Positions 27,251-37,333 of a stretch of DNA of 64,000 bases are shown here, piece after piece. The DNA is from Mucilaginibacter aquariorum (GTDB taxonomy: Bacteria; Bacteroidota; Bacteroidia; Sphingobacteriales; Sphingobacteriaceae): NCBI RefSeq assembly GCF_024498135.1, contig NZ_JANHOH010000001.1, positions 62,001 through 126,000 of the forward strand, written 5' to 3'. The position numbers and the translations under genes are program-made. The notes under the pieces were generated by a model that had not been told where the DNA came from, made no database searches, and saw only the letters and a list, made by a program, of their open reading frames with translations. Position 1 is the stretch's first letter. Each line of letters begins with the position of its first letter.

Positions 27251-30200
27251 TTTAGGCCTGCTTTCCTGTTTCTGAATTTTACTCAGATATTCCTTTGGTG
27301 CAATTCCAAACTGCTTGATAAACGATTTGGAAAAATAGGAGGGGGAGTTAAACCCGACCTCATAAGCTACCTGGTTGATATTATATTTTCCTTCCATTAA
27401 TAGTTGCAGGCCTTTTTTTACTCTTATGCTGCGTATGAAATCATGTACACCCTGCCCGGTTAACATTTTAAATTTAGCATAAAGGACGGTACGGCTCATA
27501 GCCGTTATATCGCCTATTTTACGGCTGTCTAGCGTGTTATCGGCAATATTGGCTTCCACAAAAGCAACAACCTTATCTAAAAACTCTTTATCAACTTTGT
27601 TATAGGTCAGTGTATCCGGATAGATCTCCTCAGAACTGGCATATTTTGATCTCATCCGGACCTGGGTCATGATCAGATTATAGATCACCTGGAATAAGAT
27701 GGGCTGGCTGACAGGTTTCATGAGGTACGCATCTGCCCCGGCCTCGTAACCCGATAGCTGGCTGTCATGATTGGTTTGACTGGTAAGCAGGATAACGGGG
27801 ATATGGCTGGTCAGCGGATTGCTTTTAATGACGTTACATAGTTCCAGCCCGCTCATTACAGGCATGATCATATCAGAAATAATAATATCCGGCTGCATAC
27901 GTATAGCTACATTAATCCCTTCTTCACCATCCTCCGCCTCCATGATCTCAAAAGAGGGTTCCAGTATCAGCCTTAAGTAGGACCGGATCTCTATATTGTC
28001 GTCAACAAACAAAATGCGCTTGCCCTTGATCTTTTCAACCTTCTGTTCCGCGAATACATCTTTAAAATAGCTTTCGGCCTCTGATTCCTTTAAATAGGTT
28101 CGTGTGGATAATGCAGAAATACCTTTCGGCAACCTGATGATAAAAGTCGATCCCTCGTTCGGTAAGCTGCTGATGGTTATAGAGCCATCATTGGCTTCCA
28201 CAAATTCCTTGGTTATCATTAATCCTAATCCCGTGCCTTTTTCTCCTGCTGATCCTAAAGAAAGCACCTGCCTGTCGATGTTAAAGATGTTTTCCAATTG
28301 CTCCTCGGACATGCCAATACCTGTATCATGAAAAATGATCTTCACCTCTTTCTCCAGTTCTTCGGCTTCTATCCAGATCTGTCCGTATGCCGGCGTAAAC
28401 TTTATACAATTACCCAGGATGTTACGTATAACCGTATCTATCATATCCTTATCGGCATAAATAGCCAGGCCGGTATCTACGTTGGTGCATAACCTGATGT
28501 TTTTGTTTCGCATTTGCTGATCCAGCAGCTGCTCGTTTTTTACAACAAGGTCAAACAAGCTCAGATCCGCAGGGAAACACCTCAGGTTTTGATTTTGCGT
28601 TTTAGCCCACTCCAGCAGGTTTATCAAAAGATTTAACACCGAGTTCGAACTGCTGCTGATATCTGAAATATATTTAGCGACCGCAGTTTGGGTAAGGCGC
28701 GGCAATTGCTTTTTCAGATTCTCGGATATGCCGGATATGGCCGCAATTGGATTTCTAAGGTCGTGCGCAAGGATAGAAAAAAAACGGTCTTTCGTCTTGT
28801 TGGATATTTCCAGTTCATTTATCGTTTTCTCTAGTTCGTGATTTTGATAAACAATTTGTTTTTGCTGATCCATGATCTGGTCAGCTTTGGTGAGCACTTC
28901 CCGGTTGAACTGTTCAAGCTTTACGTTTTGCTGCTTGAGTTCAAGCGTTCTTTTTTCGACCTCGGCCGCCAGTATTTTGTTACGCAAACGGATAGAGGCC
29001 ACCCGCCTGTAAAATATAAATACGATAAGCGCTGCGGTGCTGGCAACTGCACATAGGTAAAACCACCAGGTTTTCCAGAATGGAGGGGTAACCGTAATCG
29101 TTAATGTAGATATATTTTTCGAAAATACGCCCTCATTATTTAGTCCCCGTACCTTCAGATAATAGGTGCCCGGATCCAGATTCGTATAGGTTACGCTGTT
29201 TTTTAAACCCAGGTCCTGCCACTGCCGGTCGAATCCTTCCAAAATGTAGGTGTACCGTTTTTTTTCCTTGTTAACATAGTTAAGGGAGGCGAAATCTACC
29301 GTGATGACAGACTGTTTGTGACTAAGCGTAATATGGTCATTATAAACTATGCTGTTTTTTAACGGCGAGTCGCCCTCATCATTTCCGGCAACAAGTACTT
29401 CTTTATTAAATATCTGGAAGCCTGTAAAAAGCAGTGGCGGGTTGAAAGGAATACTGGTAATATGATCCGGGTAAAATTCATTAAACCCATTTACGCCGCC
29501 GAGATATACCTGGCCTGCCCGGCTAAACCATTTTGCTGATTTGAACTCGTTCGACTGTAACCCGTCGGCAATGGTGTAATTTGTGAATTTGCCGCTAATG
29601 AGGCTTAACCGGCTTAAGCCGCCGGTAGTGGCTATCCACAGGTTATTCCCCCGGTCACCGGTGATACTCCTGACCAGATTGCTGGGTAAACCATTTGTGC
29701 TGTAATATTTGGTAAACCTGGCCGTACGCCGGTCAAGTTTATTAAGGCCGTCATTGGTACCAATCCACAGATTATATGCTCCATCCTCGTATACACTCGA
29801 GACGCTGTTATTGCTTAAGCTATTTGGCGTCCCGTTGTTTTTGTAGTTAGTAAAACGATTGGTTTGGGTATTTAAGACAGAAAGGCCTGCACCATCGGTG
29901 CAAACCAGTATATTGCCGTTATGGTCTTCGTTGATCGATAATATATTGTTATTGCCAATGCTGTGCGGATCATCATTATCATGGATGTAATGCTTAAAGC
30001 TATCCGTTCTCTCATCATACAGATCAAGTCCCCCGCCATAATTACCCACCCAAATACGCTTCTCTTTATCTTTGAAAATGTAAAAAGCGTAATCGCTGTT
30101 GAGGCTTCCGGGTAATTTTGGATTATGACGGTAATATTTAAAACCTTTGGTTTGGGGATTGTAAACGCTGATCCCGCCGCCCCATGTTCCTGCCCATATT

Positions 30201-31471
30201 AATCCACGGCTGTCTTCTGTAACAGAGAGTACATAATCGCTGGATAAACCTCCCGTTATATGTCTCAAATTGTAGAAGTATCCCTTTTTCCGGTCGAAAA
30301 GATCGAGTCCCCCGCCATCAGTCCCGATCCAGAGGTTTTGCTTACTGTCTTCATAAAAGCAATTGACGATATTGTTGCTCAGGCTGTTCTTATTGGCCTC
30401 GTGTTTATAATGCGTAAAGTTATCTGCATCGCGTTTAATGAGATTAATGCCCCCGTTTAACGTACCCAGCCAGATATTCCCTTTTGTGTCTTTAACGATA
30501 GCATTAATGGTGTTGCTGCTGATGCTGGTTAAATTATTATCGGTATGGGTGTATTGAATAAATTTATCTTTAGACGGGTCGAAAATATTTACACCACCGT
30601 TCTCTGTGCCCACCCAAAGTCTGTGACGGATATCCTGCCCCATGGCAAGCAGGAAATTAGTGCTCAGCGCGCTGTTCTCATGTGTATAGATTCTGAATTT
30701 ACCGGTAGATGGTTCCAGGCGGTTTAATCCGCCGCCATAGGTACCTATCCATATAAAATGCGATTCGTCTTCGTAAATAAATTTGATGTTATTATCTGAG
30801 ATTGAGGACGGTTGGTTATTATCATGTGTATAACGCTTGAAAGTACCGGTTTTCCGGTTCAGTAAGTTAAGGCCGCTGGTTGTGCCTACCCAAATGTTGC
30901 GCCGGCTGTCTTCAAAAACCGCCGAAACACTGTTTCCGGTAAGACTGCCTGTTTTGTCCGGCTGGCTTTTATAGTGTCTGAATCTATTGGTCACAGGGTC
31001 CAAAACATCCAGGCCATTATCTGCCGTTCCTATCCAGATATGACCATTACTGTCACGGCAGATCGCTTCTATAAAATTGCTGGCTATACTGTTTGATGTG
31101 GCATTTTGTTGATAATGTCTGAAGCGGTCGAGCCGCGGGTCATAAAAATTTACGCCACCTTCCCAGGTAGCTATCCATAGGTTTCCGTTCCTGTCATCCG
31201 TAATAGCTTTAATATCATTTGAGCTAAGGCTGTTAGGGTTTTGCTGTATTTTCTTAAATACGACAAATTTGTATCCGTCATAACGGTTTAACCCGTCTTT
31301 GGTACCAAACCACATAAAACCTTTCTTATCCTGGAAAATGCAGCGGACGGTACTTTGTGATAAACCCTCGTTTATACCGATCTGTTCTGACTTCAGGTCC
31401 TGCTTCTGGGCAAGCCCGGCAAGGGCACACATTACAAACATTAAGGATAATACGAGCGGTCGGTAAGCCAT
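27248..31471 (-). CDS. Hybrid two-component system regulator (HTCS)
   Basis: A 1407-residue one-protein two-component system typical of Bacteroidota PULs. A signal peptide (SLMFVMCALAGLAQ) is followed by about fourteen regulator-propeller repeats (…GFMWFGTKDGLNRYD…, repeated WIGT.GGGL.), a Y_Y_Y domain at about 720-780 and one membrane helix near 790 (FYLCAVASTAALIVFIFY). A coiled coil leads into HisKA with the His in ILAHDLRNPIAA (about 900). The HATPase has GTGLGLMITKEF, the receiver has Asp in DIIISDMIMP (about 1199), and the C-terminus carries an AraC-type helix-turn-helix. Such proteins bind a glycan fragment in the periplasm and directly activate their PUL. It diverges from the GH16-SusCD operon. 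Confidence 0.95.
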   Translation of the reverse strand: MAYRPLVLSLMFVMCALAGLAQKQDLKSEQIGINEGLSQSTVRCIFQDKKGFMWFGTKDGLNRYDGYKFVVFKKIQQNPNSLSSNDIKAITDDRNGNLWIATWEGGVNFYDPRLDRFRHYQQNATSNSIASNFIEAICRDSNGHIWIGTADNGLDVLDPVTNRFRHYKSQPDKTGSLTGNSVSAVFEDSRRNIWVGTTSGLNLLNRKTGTFKRYTHDNNQPSSISDNNIKFIYEDESHFIWIGTYGGGLNRLEPSTGKFRIYTHENSALSTNFLLAMGQDIRHRLWVGTENGGVNIFDPSKDKFIQYTHTDNNLTSISSNTINAIVKDTKGNIWLGTLNGGINLIKRDADNFTHYKHEANKNSLSNNIVNCFYEDSKQNLWIGTDGGGLDLFDRKKGYFYNLRHITGGLSSDYVLSVTEDSRGLIWAGTWGGGISVYNPQTKGFKYYRHNPKLPGSLNSDYAFYIFKDKEKRIWVGNYGGGLDLYDERTDSFKHYIHDNDDPHSIGNNNILSINEDHNGNILVCTDGAGLSVLNTQTNRFTNYKNNGTPNSLSNNSVSSVYEDGAYNLWIGTNDGLNKLDRRTARFTKYYSTNGLPSNLVRSITGDRGNNLWIATTGGLSRLSLISGKFTNYTIADGLQSNEFKSAKWFSRAGQVYLGGVNGFNEFYPDHITSIPFNPPLLFTGFQIFNKEVLVAGNDEGDSPLKNSIVYNDHITLSHKQSVITVDFASLNYVNKEKKRYTYILEGFDRQWQDLGLKNSVTYTNLDPGTYYLKVRGLNNEGVFSKNISTLTITVTPPFWKTWWFYLCAVASTAALIVFIFYRRVASIRLRNKILAAEVEKRTLELKQQNVKLEQFNREVLTKADQIMDQQKQIVYQNHELEKTINELEISNKTKDRFFSILAHDLRNPIAAISGISENLKKQLPRLTQTAVAKYISDISSSSNSVLNLLINLLEWAKTQNQNLRCFPADLSLFDLVVKNEQLLDQQMRNKNIRLCTNVDTGLAIYADKDMIDTVIRNILGNCIKFTPAYGQIWIEAEELEKEVKIIFHDTGIGMSEEQLENIFNIDRQVLSLGSAGEKGTGLGLMITKEFVEANDGSITISSLPNEGSTFIIRLPKGISALSTRTYLKESEAESYFKDVFAEQKVEKIKGKRILFVDDNIEIRSYLRLILEPSFEIMEAEDGEEGINVAIRMQPDIIISDMIMPVMSGLELCNVIKSNPLTSHIPVILLTSQTNHDSQLSGYEAGADAYLMKPVSQPILFQVIYNLIMTQVRMRSKYASSEEIYPDTLTYNKVDKEFLDKVVAFVEANIADNTLDSRKIGDITAMSRTVLYAKFKMLTGQGVHDFIRSIRVKKGLQLLMEGKYNINQVAYEVGFNSPSYFSKSFIKQFGIAPKEYLSKIQKQESRPK

Positions 31472-31620
31472 GGAATAGAATTCTTTTAATACAAATATTG
31501 ACGATAATGATGATCCCTGTTAATACTATGTTAATCTCAAAAACCAGGAACTTCATCAGCCAGGATACTTCATTAAAAATAGGGGCAATTTTTTAAGAAT
31601 TTGTTAAAAATATATTAACA

Positions 31621-31686
31621 CAGGACTATAGTACCGAAAATTCGGACTATCGGAATGATGCCGTTTAGTTGTTGCTTGTACTTTTA
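31621..31686 (+). promoter_or_regulatory. Putative HTCS-binding site, copy 2, with promoter box
   Basis: The 35-bp site at 31621-31655 repeats the architecture of the site at 26273: CAGGAC, ACCGAAA and CGGACTAT then CGGAA, with GGACTAT at 31623 and 31644 (21 bp apart). TACTTTTA (31679-31686) follows 23 bp later, almost the same distance as at copy 1. It stands 58 bp before the GH16 gene that opens the PUL operon. Confidence 0.7.
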
Positions 31687-31713
31687 GGCAATCAATAAAA
31701 CCAATTACGGCAC

Positions 31714-32511
31714 ATGAATTTTAGAAAAATAATCTTTACCTCAGTTATCAGCCTCGGATTATCGGTACCGGCGTTCAGCCAGGTGTTTTACGACGATTTT
31801 AAATCATCTTATATAGATAGTGCCATATGGTATAAACATGATTCAAAGTGGGGGGAAAATCCCAAAAAGGGCACGCATGGGGGTGTAGTTCCAGCCAACG
31901 TATATGCGCGTAAAGGCAATCTAATCATCAGAGCTCATGGCGACTTGTATAAAGGGTACGTTCAGGGCCATGGCCAGAACATTAAAGTTGGCGGTGCGAT
32001 GCGCACTGTAAAGAAATATGCGTCCGGTTCATACGAGGTAAGGGCAAAGATCTGCCCGCAGGTCGGTGCCCTGTCTGCCTTCTGGACGTTTTATTATGAA
32101 AACGATAATTACAACCACGAGATTGATTTTGAATTTCCCGGTCATAACCAATCGCCCAATAAACCTGACAGCTCCAGTCTGAAATGGGGACTGATGACCA
32201 ACTGGACCGGGGTAGGTGAGACACAATATAAAACGACCGATGCGTACTTTGGCAACCAGACGGACGGCCAATATCATTTGTACCGCTTTGAGCTGCACAC
32301 CGGCGGTAACGGGCAGAAGCCGAGAGTAGAATACTATTATGATAACAAATTAATGCATACTGCCTTTGAACATGTGCCTACTCATGCGATGAATTTCACC
32401 ATCGGTATATGGTTCCCTAACTGGATAGGCAAGGCAAATTTTGACACCGATTATATGTATGTGGATTGGGTGAAAATCACGCCTTTTCACGAGCCGAATG
32501 ATGTAAATTAA
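31714..32511 (+). CDS. Secreted GH16 family glycoside hydrolase
   Basis: A 265-residue enzyme with a signal peptide (ISLGLSVPAFSQ). The jellyroll carries the GH16 catalytic motif in NHEIDFEFPG (Glu136, Asp138, Glu140), preceded by the aromatic subsite stretch SAFWTFYYEND. GGAMRTVKKYASGSYEVRAK is a conserved family strand. It would cut a beta-linked glucan, xyloglucan or galactan outside the cytoplasm. The family includes agarases and carrageenases that act on sulfated galactans, which is suggestive here, but the substrate cannot be read. It is the first gene of the operon-like row leading to SusC. Confidence 0.9.
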   Translation: MNFRKIIFTSVISLGLSVPAFSQVFYDDFKSSYIDSAIWYKHDSKWGENPKKGTHGGVVPANVYARKGNLIIRAHGDLYKGYVQGHGQNIKVGGAMRTVKKYASGSYEVRAKICPQVGALSAFWTFYYENDNYNHEIDFEFPGHNQSPNKPDSSSLKWGLMTNWTGVGETQYKTTDAYFGNQTDGQYHLYRFELHTGGNGQKPRVEYYYDNKLMHTAFEHVPTHAMNFTIGIWFPNWIGKANFDTDYMYVDWVKITPFHEPNDVN

Positions 32512-32618
32512 ATACCCCTAAATAATATGCATAAACAATCCAACTTGATGAAGAGTGGCTGATTACAGGCATTGACGCTCTTAAATAACTAATTATCTAA
32601 ACTTTTAATTGATTATAA

Positions 32619-35600
32619 ATGCAAATTTTTACGAAACAACTCAACTTCCTCTGCAAGCTGTTTTTGAGCATTATGCTTATTACAGCCTGTATTACATCTT
32701 TTGCAGCTGCAGCAGCCCTCAAAACGGGCAATGCAGCCCGGAAAATTTTAGTATCCGGCGTGGTAAAAGCACAGAATGGCGAGGTGATGCCTGGTGTTTA
32801 TGTACAGGAAAAAGGTACATCCAACGGCACTGCTACAGATATAAACGGAAAATACCAGCTATCTGTAGAAGAAAATGCCACGCTGACTTTCCGGATGATG
32901 GGTTTTGTCATGCAGGAAGTTCAGGTTGCGGGCAAAACCACTATTAATATTGAACTGGTAACCGATATCAAAGCCCTTAACGACGTTATGGTAGTAGGCT
33001 ATGGCAGCAAGAACAAAAGCACATTTGCCGGTTCGGCGGTTACGCTTAATGCGGAAGATTTAAATAAAGCATCCTTATCGGTAGCTAACTTGCTGCAGGG
33101 AAGGGCCGCAGGCGTGCAGGTACAGCAAAATAACGGTACCCCCGGCGCATCTTTGTCTATCAGGATACGCGGAACCAATTCGATAAATGCGGATAGCGAG
33201 CCGTTATACGTAATTGACGGCTTCCCTACCAATAACGGCATCAGCTTTACTATAAACCCCGAAGACATCGCCTCTATCTCTATATTGAAAGATGCGGCGT
33301 CCACGGCCATCTACGGCGCGCGTGGCGCTAATGGTGTAGTGCTCATCAGCACAAAGAATGGGAGGAACAAAAAAAGCAATCTGATGATCAGCAGCTCACT
33401 GGGTTATCAGCGCGTAGTGGACAGGTTTGACCTTGCCGGCCCGTACGACTTTGCTGTCAGGTTGAATAACATCAATATCGCACAAGGTACTACTGCACCC
33501 TACAAGCAATCCCGTCTTGATTCATTAAAAGCAGGCCTCATCGGTACTGACTGGCAGAAACAACTTTTTCGCATGGGAAAGGTCCAGAATCATACTATTG
33601 CATTTTCCGGTGGCACAAATAATACATCCGTCTACTCCAGTTTCGACTATTTAGACCAGCAGGGCGTGGTGATCGATTCACGTTACAGGCGTGTTGGCGC
33701 AAGGGTGAACATAGATCACGCGGTATCGGATAAATTTAAAATGACTGCGAGGGTATTTGGTAATTATGGCGTACAAAATGATCTGCCGTTGGCTCCGTCT
33801 TCTATAAACGGTTTCGTTAAGCAAGTTATTAAAGCAAATCCTGCTTCAACTTTTGACTCCGGTCTTAGTGCCCAGCTTGACGCGCAAAACCCATTGCACT
33901 TTATCAAAGCTACGGACAGGTTTAATTCAAACCTGCGTACCAATGGTTATTTTTCATTAAAGTACGAACCCGTAAAAAACCTTGTGTTTCAATCTGATCT
34001 GGGTGCCGATCTGAACCAAACAAAGATCAACTATTTTGCACCGTCTACCGTGCCGGCAGGTGTTGCTTCAAAAGGCCTGGGTACAATCACCAACATCCAG
34101 GAAAGCGACCTGATATTTAACCCTACGGTAAATTACAGCTTCCGTAATAGCGGCAATAACGTTAAGGTGTTACTGGGTTATAACCAGCAGCAGTATATTT
34201 ATAACGAAGCGGGAACAATCGCTACCAATTTCAGCAGCGATGATCTTGGGGTTGATAATCTGGGTATCGCACAAACGTTTTCGGCTTACTCAGGTAAAAG
34301 CCAGATCAAGCGCCGCAGCTGGTTTGGCCGTATCGATTATGACTATCAGAATAAATACATTTTTACGGGTACTTACCGTATAGACGGATCATCTGTATTT
34401 GGAGATAATAACAAATTAGGTTATTTCCCTTCAGCAGCGCTGGCCTGGCGTTTTAATGAAGAAGATTTTATCAAGGATCTGGGTATTTTTTCTTCGGGTA
34501 AAGCACGTGTGAGTTATGGTCTTACCGGTAATGACCGGGTATCATCAGGAATTTCCCTTGCTACTTTTGCGGGCAACAACTCCACAAAATACACCTTTGA
34601 CGGCGTTTCTACAGTGAGCGGTATAGCCATCACCAAACTTTCTAACCCTGACCTGAAGTGGGAACAAACCAACGCACTCGACATAGGTATCGACTTTGGT
34701 TTTTTTGGCGACCGCATCATACTGGAAGCAGATTATTATAACAAGCAAACAAATGATCTTTTATTGGACAGGAGCATAGCGCCCTCAAGCGGCTTTACAA
34801 CACTGTTTGGGAATGCCGGCAAGGTAGAAAATAAGGGGGTTGAGTTCTCCCTACAAACCGTTAATATCAATTCAAAAAGTTTTAAATGGAACAGCACAGT
34901 CACTTTTGCGTATAATACCAACAAAGTAAAATCATTAGGCAGCAACAATTCTGACATTTATGTAGGTAATCTTAAACCGGATGGAGCAGCCAGTTTCGAG
35001 ACTCCGTTCATCATCCGCGTCGGGCAGCCCATTGGTGCTATCTACGGGTATGTTTACCAGGGCATCGTACAGCAGGGCGACCCGGTGTTGACGACCACAC
35101 AGCCAAACTCTCAACCGGGTGATCCCAAATATGCCGATCTTGATAAGAATGGTATCATTAACGCGAACGACCGTAAGATCTTAGGTAGCGGTGTTCCAAA
35201 AATGTTTTTCGGATTCACCAATAATATCACCTATAAGAACTTTAATTTGGATATAGTAACCCAAGGACAGGCCGGTGGCAAATTGCTGAACGTACAAAAA
35301 GAAGATATGCTTAATCCGTTAGGTCAGGGTAACACGCTGCAGCAAGTGATCACCGATACCTGGTCGCCTACGAATACCGGAGGCACAGTACCGGCAAAAA
35401 GCTTTTACGGCACGCCGCATGGCGGATGGGTTAACTCCCGGTTTGTTGAAAGCTCCGATTATATCCGTATTAAAAATATAACACTTGGTTATAACTTTTC
35501 TGCCGCGATGTTAAAGTCAATCGGCATTGCCGGCTTGAATATCTATGTAAACGGGCAAAACCTGTTTACGTTCACCAGGTATACCGGGTTAGACCCGGAG

Positions 35601-35714
35601 GTGGGTAATTTGATCGATAACCAGCAGGCCAATAGAAATGCTGGCCGTGGTATTGATTTTAACGCATATCCGGTTAATAAAATGTACTTATTAGGAGCGC
35701 GAGTTACTTTTTAA
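32619..35714 (+). CDS. SusC/RagA-type TonB-linked outer-membrane transporter
   Basis: A 1031-residue protein with a signal peptide (LFLSIMLITACITSFAAAA). A carboxypeptidase-regulatory-like domain (VVKAQNGEVMPGVYVQEKG) precedes the TonB box region (DVMVVGYGSKNKSTFAGSAV). The plug has IRGTNSINADSEPLYVIDG and DAASTAIYGARGANGVVLI, hallmarks of SusC. The barrel ends in an aromatic residue (LLGARVTF). It imports an oligosaccharide with TonB energy and pairs with the following SusD-like protein, 17 bp downstream. No anti-sigma/ECF pair is nearby, and control by HTCS is likely. Confidence 0.95.
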   Translation: MQIFTKQLNFLCKLFLSIMLITACITSFAAAAALKTGNAARKILVSGVVKAQNGEVMPGVYVQEKGTSNGTATDINGKYQLSVEENATLTFRMMGFVMQEVQVAGKTTINIELVTDIKALNDVMVVGYGSKNKSTFAGSAVTLNAEDLNKASLSVANLLQGRAAGVQVQQNNGTPGASLSIRIRGTNSINADSEPLYVIDGFPTNNGISFTINPEDIASISILKDAASTAIYGARGANGVVLISTKNGRNKKSNLMISSSLGYQRVVDRFDLAGPYDFAVRLNNINIAQGTTAPYKQSRLDSLKAGLIGTDWQKQLFRMGKVQNHTIAFSGGTNNTSVYSSFDYLDQQGVVIDSRYRRVGARVNIDHAVSDKFKMTARVFGNYGVQNDLPLAPSSINGFVKQVIKANPASTFDSGLSAQLDAQNPLHFIKATDRFNSNLRTNGYFSLKYEPVKNLVFQSDLGADLNQTKINYFAPSTVPAGVASKGLGTITNIQESDLIFNPTVNYSFRNSGNNVKVLLGYNQQQYIYNEAGTIATNFSSDDLGVDNLGIAQTFSAYSGKSQIKRRSWFGRIDYDYQNKYIFTGTYRIDGSSVFGDNNKLGYFPSAALAWRFNEEDFIKDLGIFSSGKARVSYGLTGNDRVSSGISLATFAGNNSTKYTFDGVSTVSGIAITKLSNPDLKWEQTNALDIGIDFGFFGDRIILEADYYNKQTNDLLLDRSIAPSSGFTTLFGNAGKVENKGVEFSLQTVNINSKSFKWNSTVTFAYNTNKVKSLGSNNSDIYVGNLKPDGAASFETPFIIRVGQPIGAIYGYVYQGIVQQGDPVLTTTQPNSQPGDPKYADLDKNGIINANDRKILGSGVPKMFFGFTNNITYKNFNLDIVTQGQAGGKLLNVQKEDMLNPLGQGNTLQQVITDTWSPTNTGGTVPAKSFYGTPHGGWVNSRFVESSDYIRIKNITLGYNFSAAMLKSIGIAGLNIYVNGQNLFTFTRYTGLDPEVGNLIDNQQANRNAGRGIDFNAYPVNKMYLLGARVTF

Positions 35715-35731
35715 CCCAAATAATAAAACAA

Positions 35732-37297
35732 ATGAAAAATATCATAAAAATATCAACCGTAGTTTGCTGCATCGGCCTTACCGTTATTGCATCCTGCAAA
35801 AAGGGCTTGAAAGACGAAACATTTTCAGTATACGACTCAAGTAAACTTACAAGCCCGGAAAACGGGAGCCAGGCTGTTATTGGCGCTTATGCGGCTTTGA
35901 AAGATAATGGTGGTTATGGGTATTATGCCGGCTTTTTGTACTGGTTATATGAATATCCTGTAGATGTTGTTACGACCACCATCACATCAAGACAGGGCGT
36001 GCAGTTAGACCAGCTTACTTATGATGCTTCAAATTCTGTCATCAACGACGTTTGGGTAAGTATCTTCAAAATGATATCCCGCACAAATGAGGCGGAAGAA
36101 CTGATCAATAATATTGATTATGCCGGTAAAGGTTCAACAAATACCATCAAGCAGCAGAACCTTGGCGAAGTCCGGTTCTTAAGAGCACTAGCTTATTATG
36201 ATGCAACATCATTGTGGGGAGATGTCCCGCTTATATTAAAGTCATCATCTCATTTCACCGAGGCCGATCAGAATCCTAAACTGGCACCAAAAGCTGAGGT
36301 CGAAGCAGCCATGATCGCTGACCTGGAATTTGCAGCGGCCAACCTGCCTGATGCATACCCCGCAAATGAAGTGGCAAGAGCGGCCAAAGGCGCTGCAACG
36401 AGCCTGCTGGCCAGGCTCTATATGCGTCGCGGCGAATGGCAAAAGGCGGCAGATGCCGCAGCGGCTGTCATGAACAAGGGATACGACCTGCGTACAAAAG
36501 CAGAAGGTGGCCTGGCATCCATGTTCAATACGAATAACCGCTCGGATAATGAATTTATATTTGTTTTAAAGTCATCCAATGAAGCGGGTGCCTATGGCAT
36601 CAATTCAAACAGCTTTGGTATCAACTCCACCCCGTGGGACCTCAACAGAGGGTATGGTAACTTCCCGATACATTTAGAATTTTATGCGCAATTCAATAAA
36701 AATGATGATCGTCGTAATTTACTGACCGGCAGCTACCAAACTCTTTACGGCCAAACCATGAATGTGCCCGTGGAGTATGGCGGCGAAGGAGGATCTGCGC
36801 CGGATGTAGTGCTGGCCAAATATGTCTACAATTTAAAATATCCGCACGTCAATAATTACAACTACGCGGGCTTTAATAATGTAACCATTTTGCGCTATGC
36901 CGATATCCTGATGATGCGTGCCGAAGCCCTGAATGAGTTGAACGGCCCGACGCAGGCCAGCATAGATCTGATCAACCAGGTTCGCGAGCGCAGCAATATG
37001 CCGGGACTTACCTTATCCGGTTATACGAAGGAAACATTAAGGGACGCCATATTTGATGAGCGCAACAAGGAGTTTTTCATGGAAGGCCGCAGGCGCGAAG
37101 ACCTGATACGCTGGGGTAGAAGTGCATCTAACGGCGCAACGCCTTTGTTGAAATTTAAAGAAAAGGTTGTGCCGCTGCTTCGGGATGCCAACACCTATTC
37201 GAATGCTGTGGATTATACGGTATTCCCTTATCCGCAAAACGAGATTCAAAGCAATACCTCCCTTAGTGCCGATGTAAACAAAGGCAGGGTAAAATAA
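35732..37297 (+). CDS. SusD/RagB family glycan-binding lipoprotein
   Basis: A 521-residue protein with a lipoprotein signal (IGLTVIASC, lipid Cys about 22). The SusD fold is recognisable by LGEVRFLRALAYYDATSLWGDVPLI near the N-terminal third (quoted part: RFLRALAYYDATSLWGDVPL), ALLARLYMRRGEW-type TPR helices, and the C-terminal stretch RDAIFDERNKEFFMEGRRRE, DLIRWG. It forms the lid of the SusC transporter and binds the glycan at the cell surface. It is followed after 36 bp by the sulfotransfer genes. Confidence 0.95.
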   Translation: MKNIIKISTVVCCIGLTVIASCKKGLKDETFSVYDSSKLTSPENGSQAVIGAYAALKDNGGYGYYAGFLYWLYEYPVDVVTTTITSRQGVQLDQLTYDASNSVINDVWVSIFKMISRTNEAEELINNIDYAGKGSTNTIKQQNLGEVRFLRALAYYDATSLWGDVPLILKSSSHFTEADQNPKLAPKAEVEAAMIADLEFAAANLPDAYPANEVARAAKGAATSLLARLYMRRGEWQKAADAAAAVMNKGYDLRTKAEGGLASMFNTNNRSDNEFIFVLKSSNEAGAYGINSNSFGINSTPWDLNRGYGNFPIHLEFYAQFNKNDDRRNLLTGSYQTLYGQTMNVPVEYGGEGGSAPDVVLAKYVYNLKYPHVNNYNYAGFNNVTILRYADILMMRAEALNELNGPTQASIDLINQVRERSNMPGLTLSGYTKETLRDAIFDERNKEFFMEGRRREDLIRWGRSASNGATPLLKFKEKVVPLLRDANTYSNAVDYTVFPYPQNEIQSNTSLSADVNKGRVK

Positions 37298-37333
37298 TAC
37301 TCCTATGATTTACTATAAAATAAGGTAATTTGA

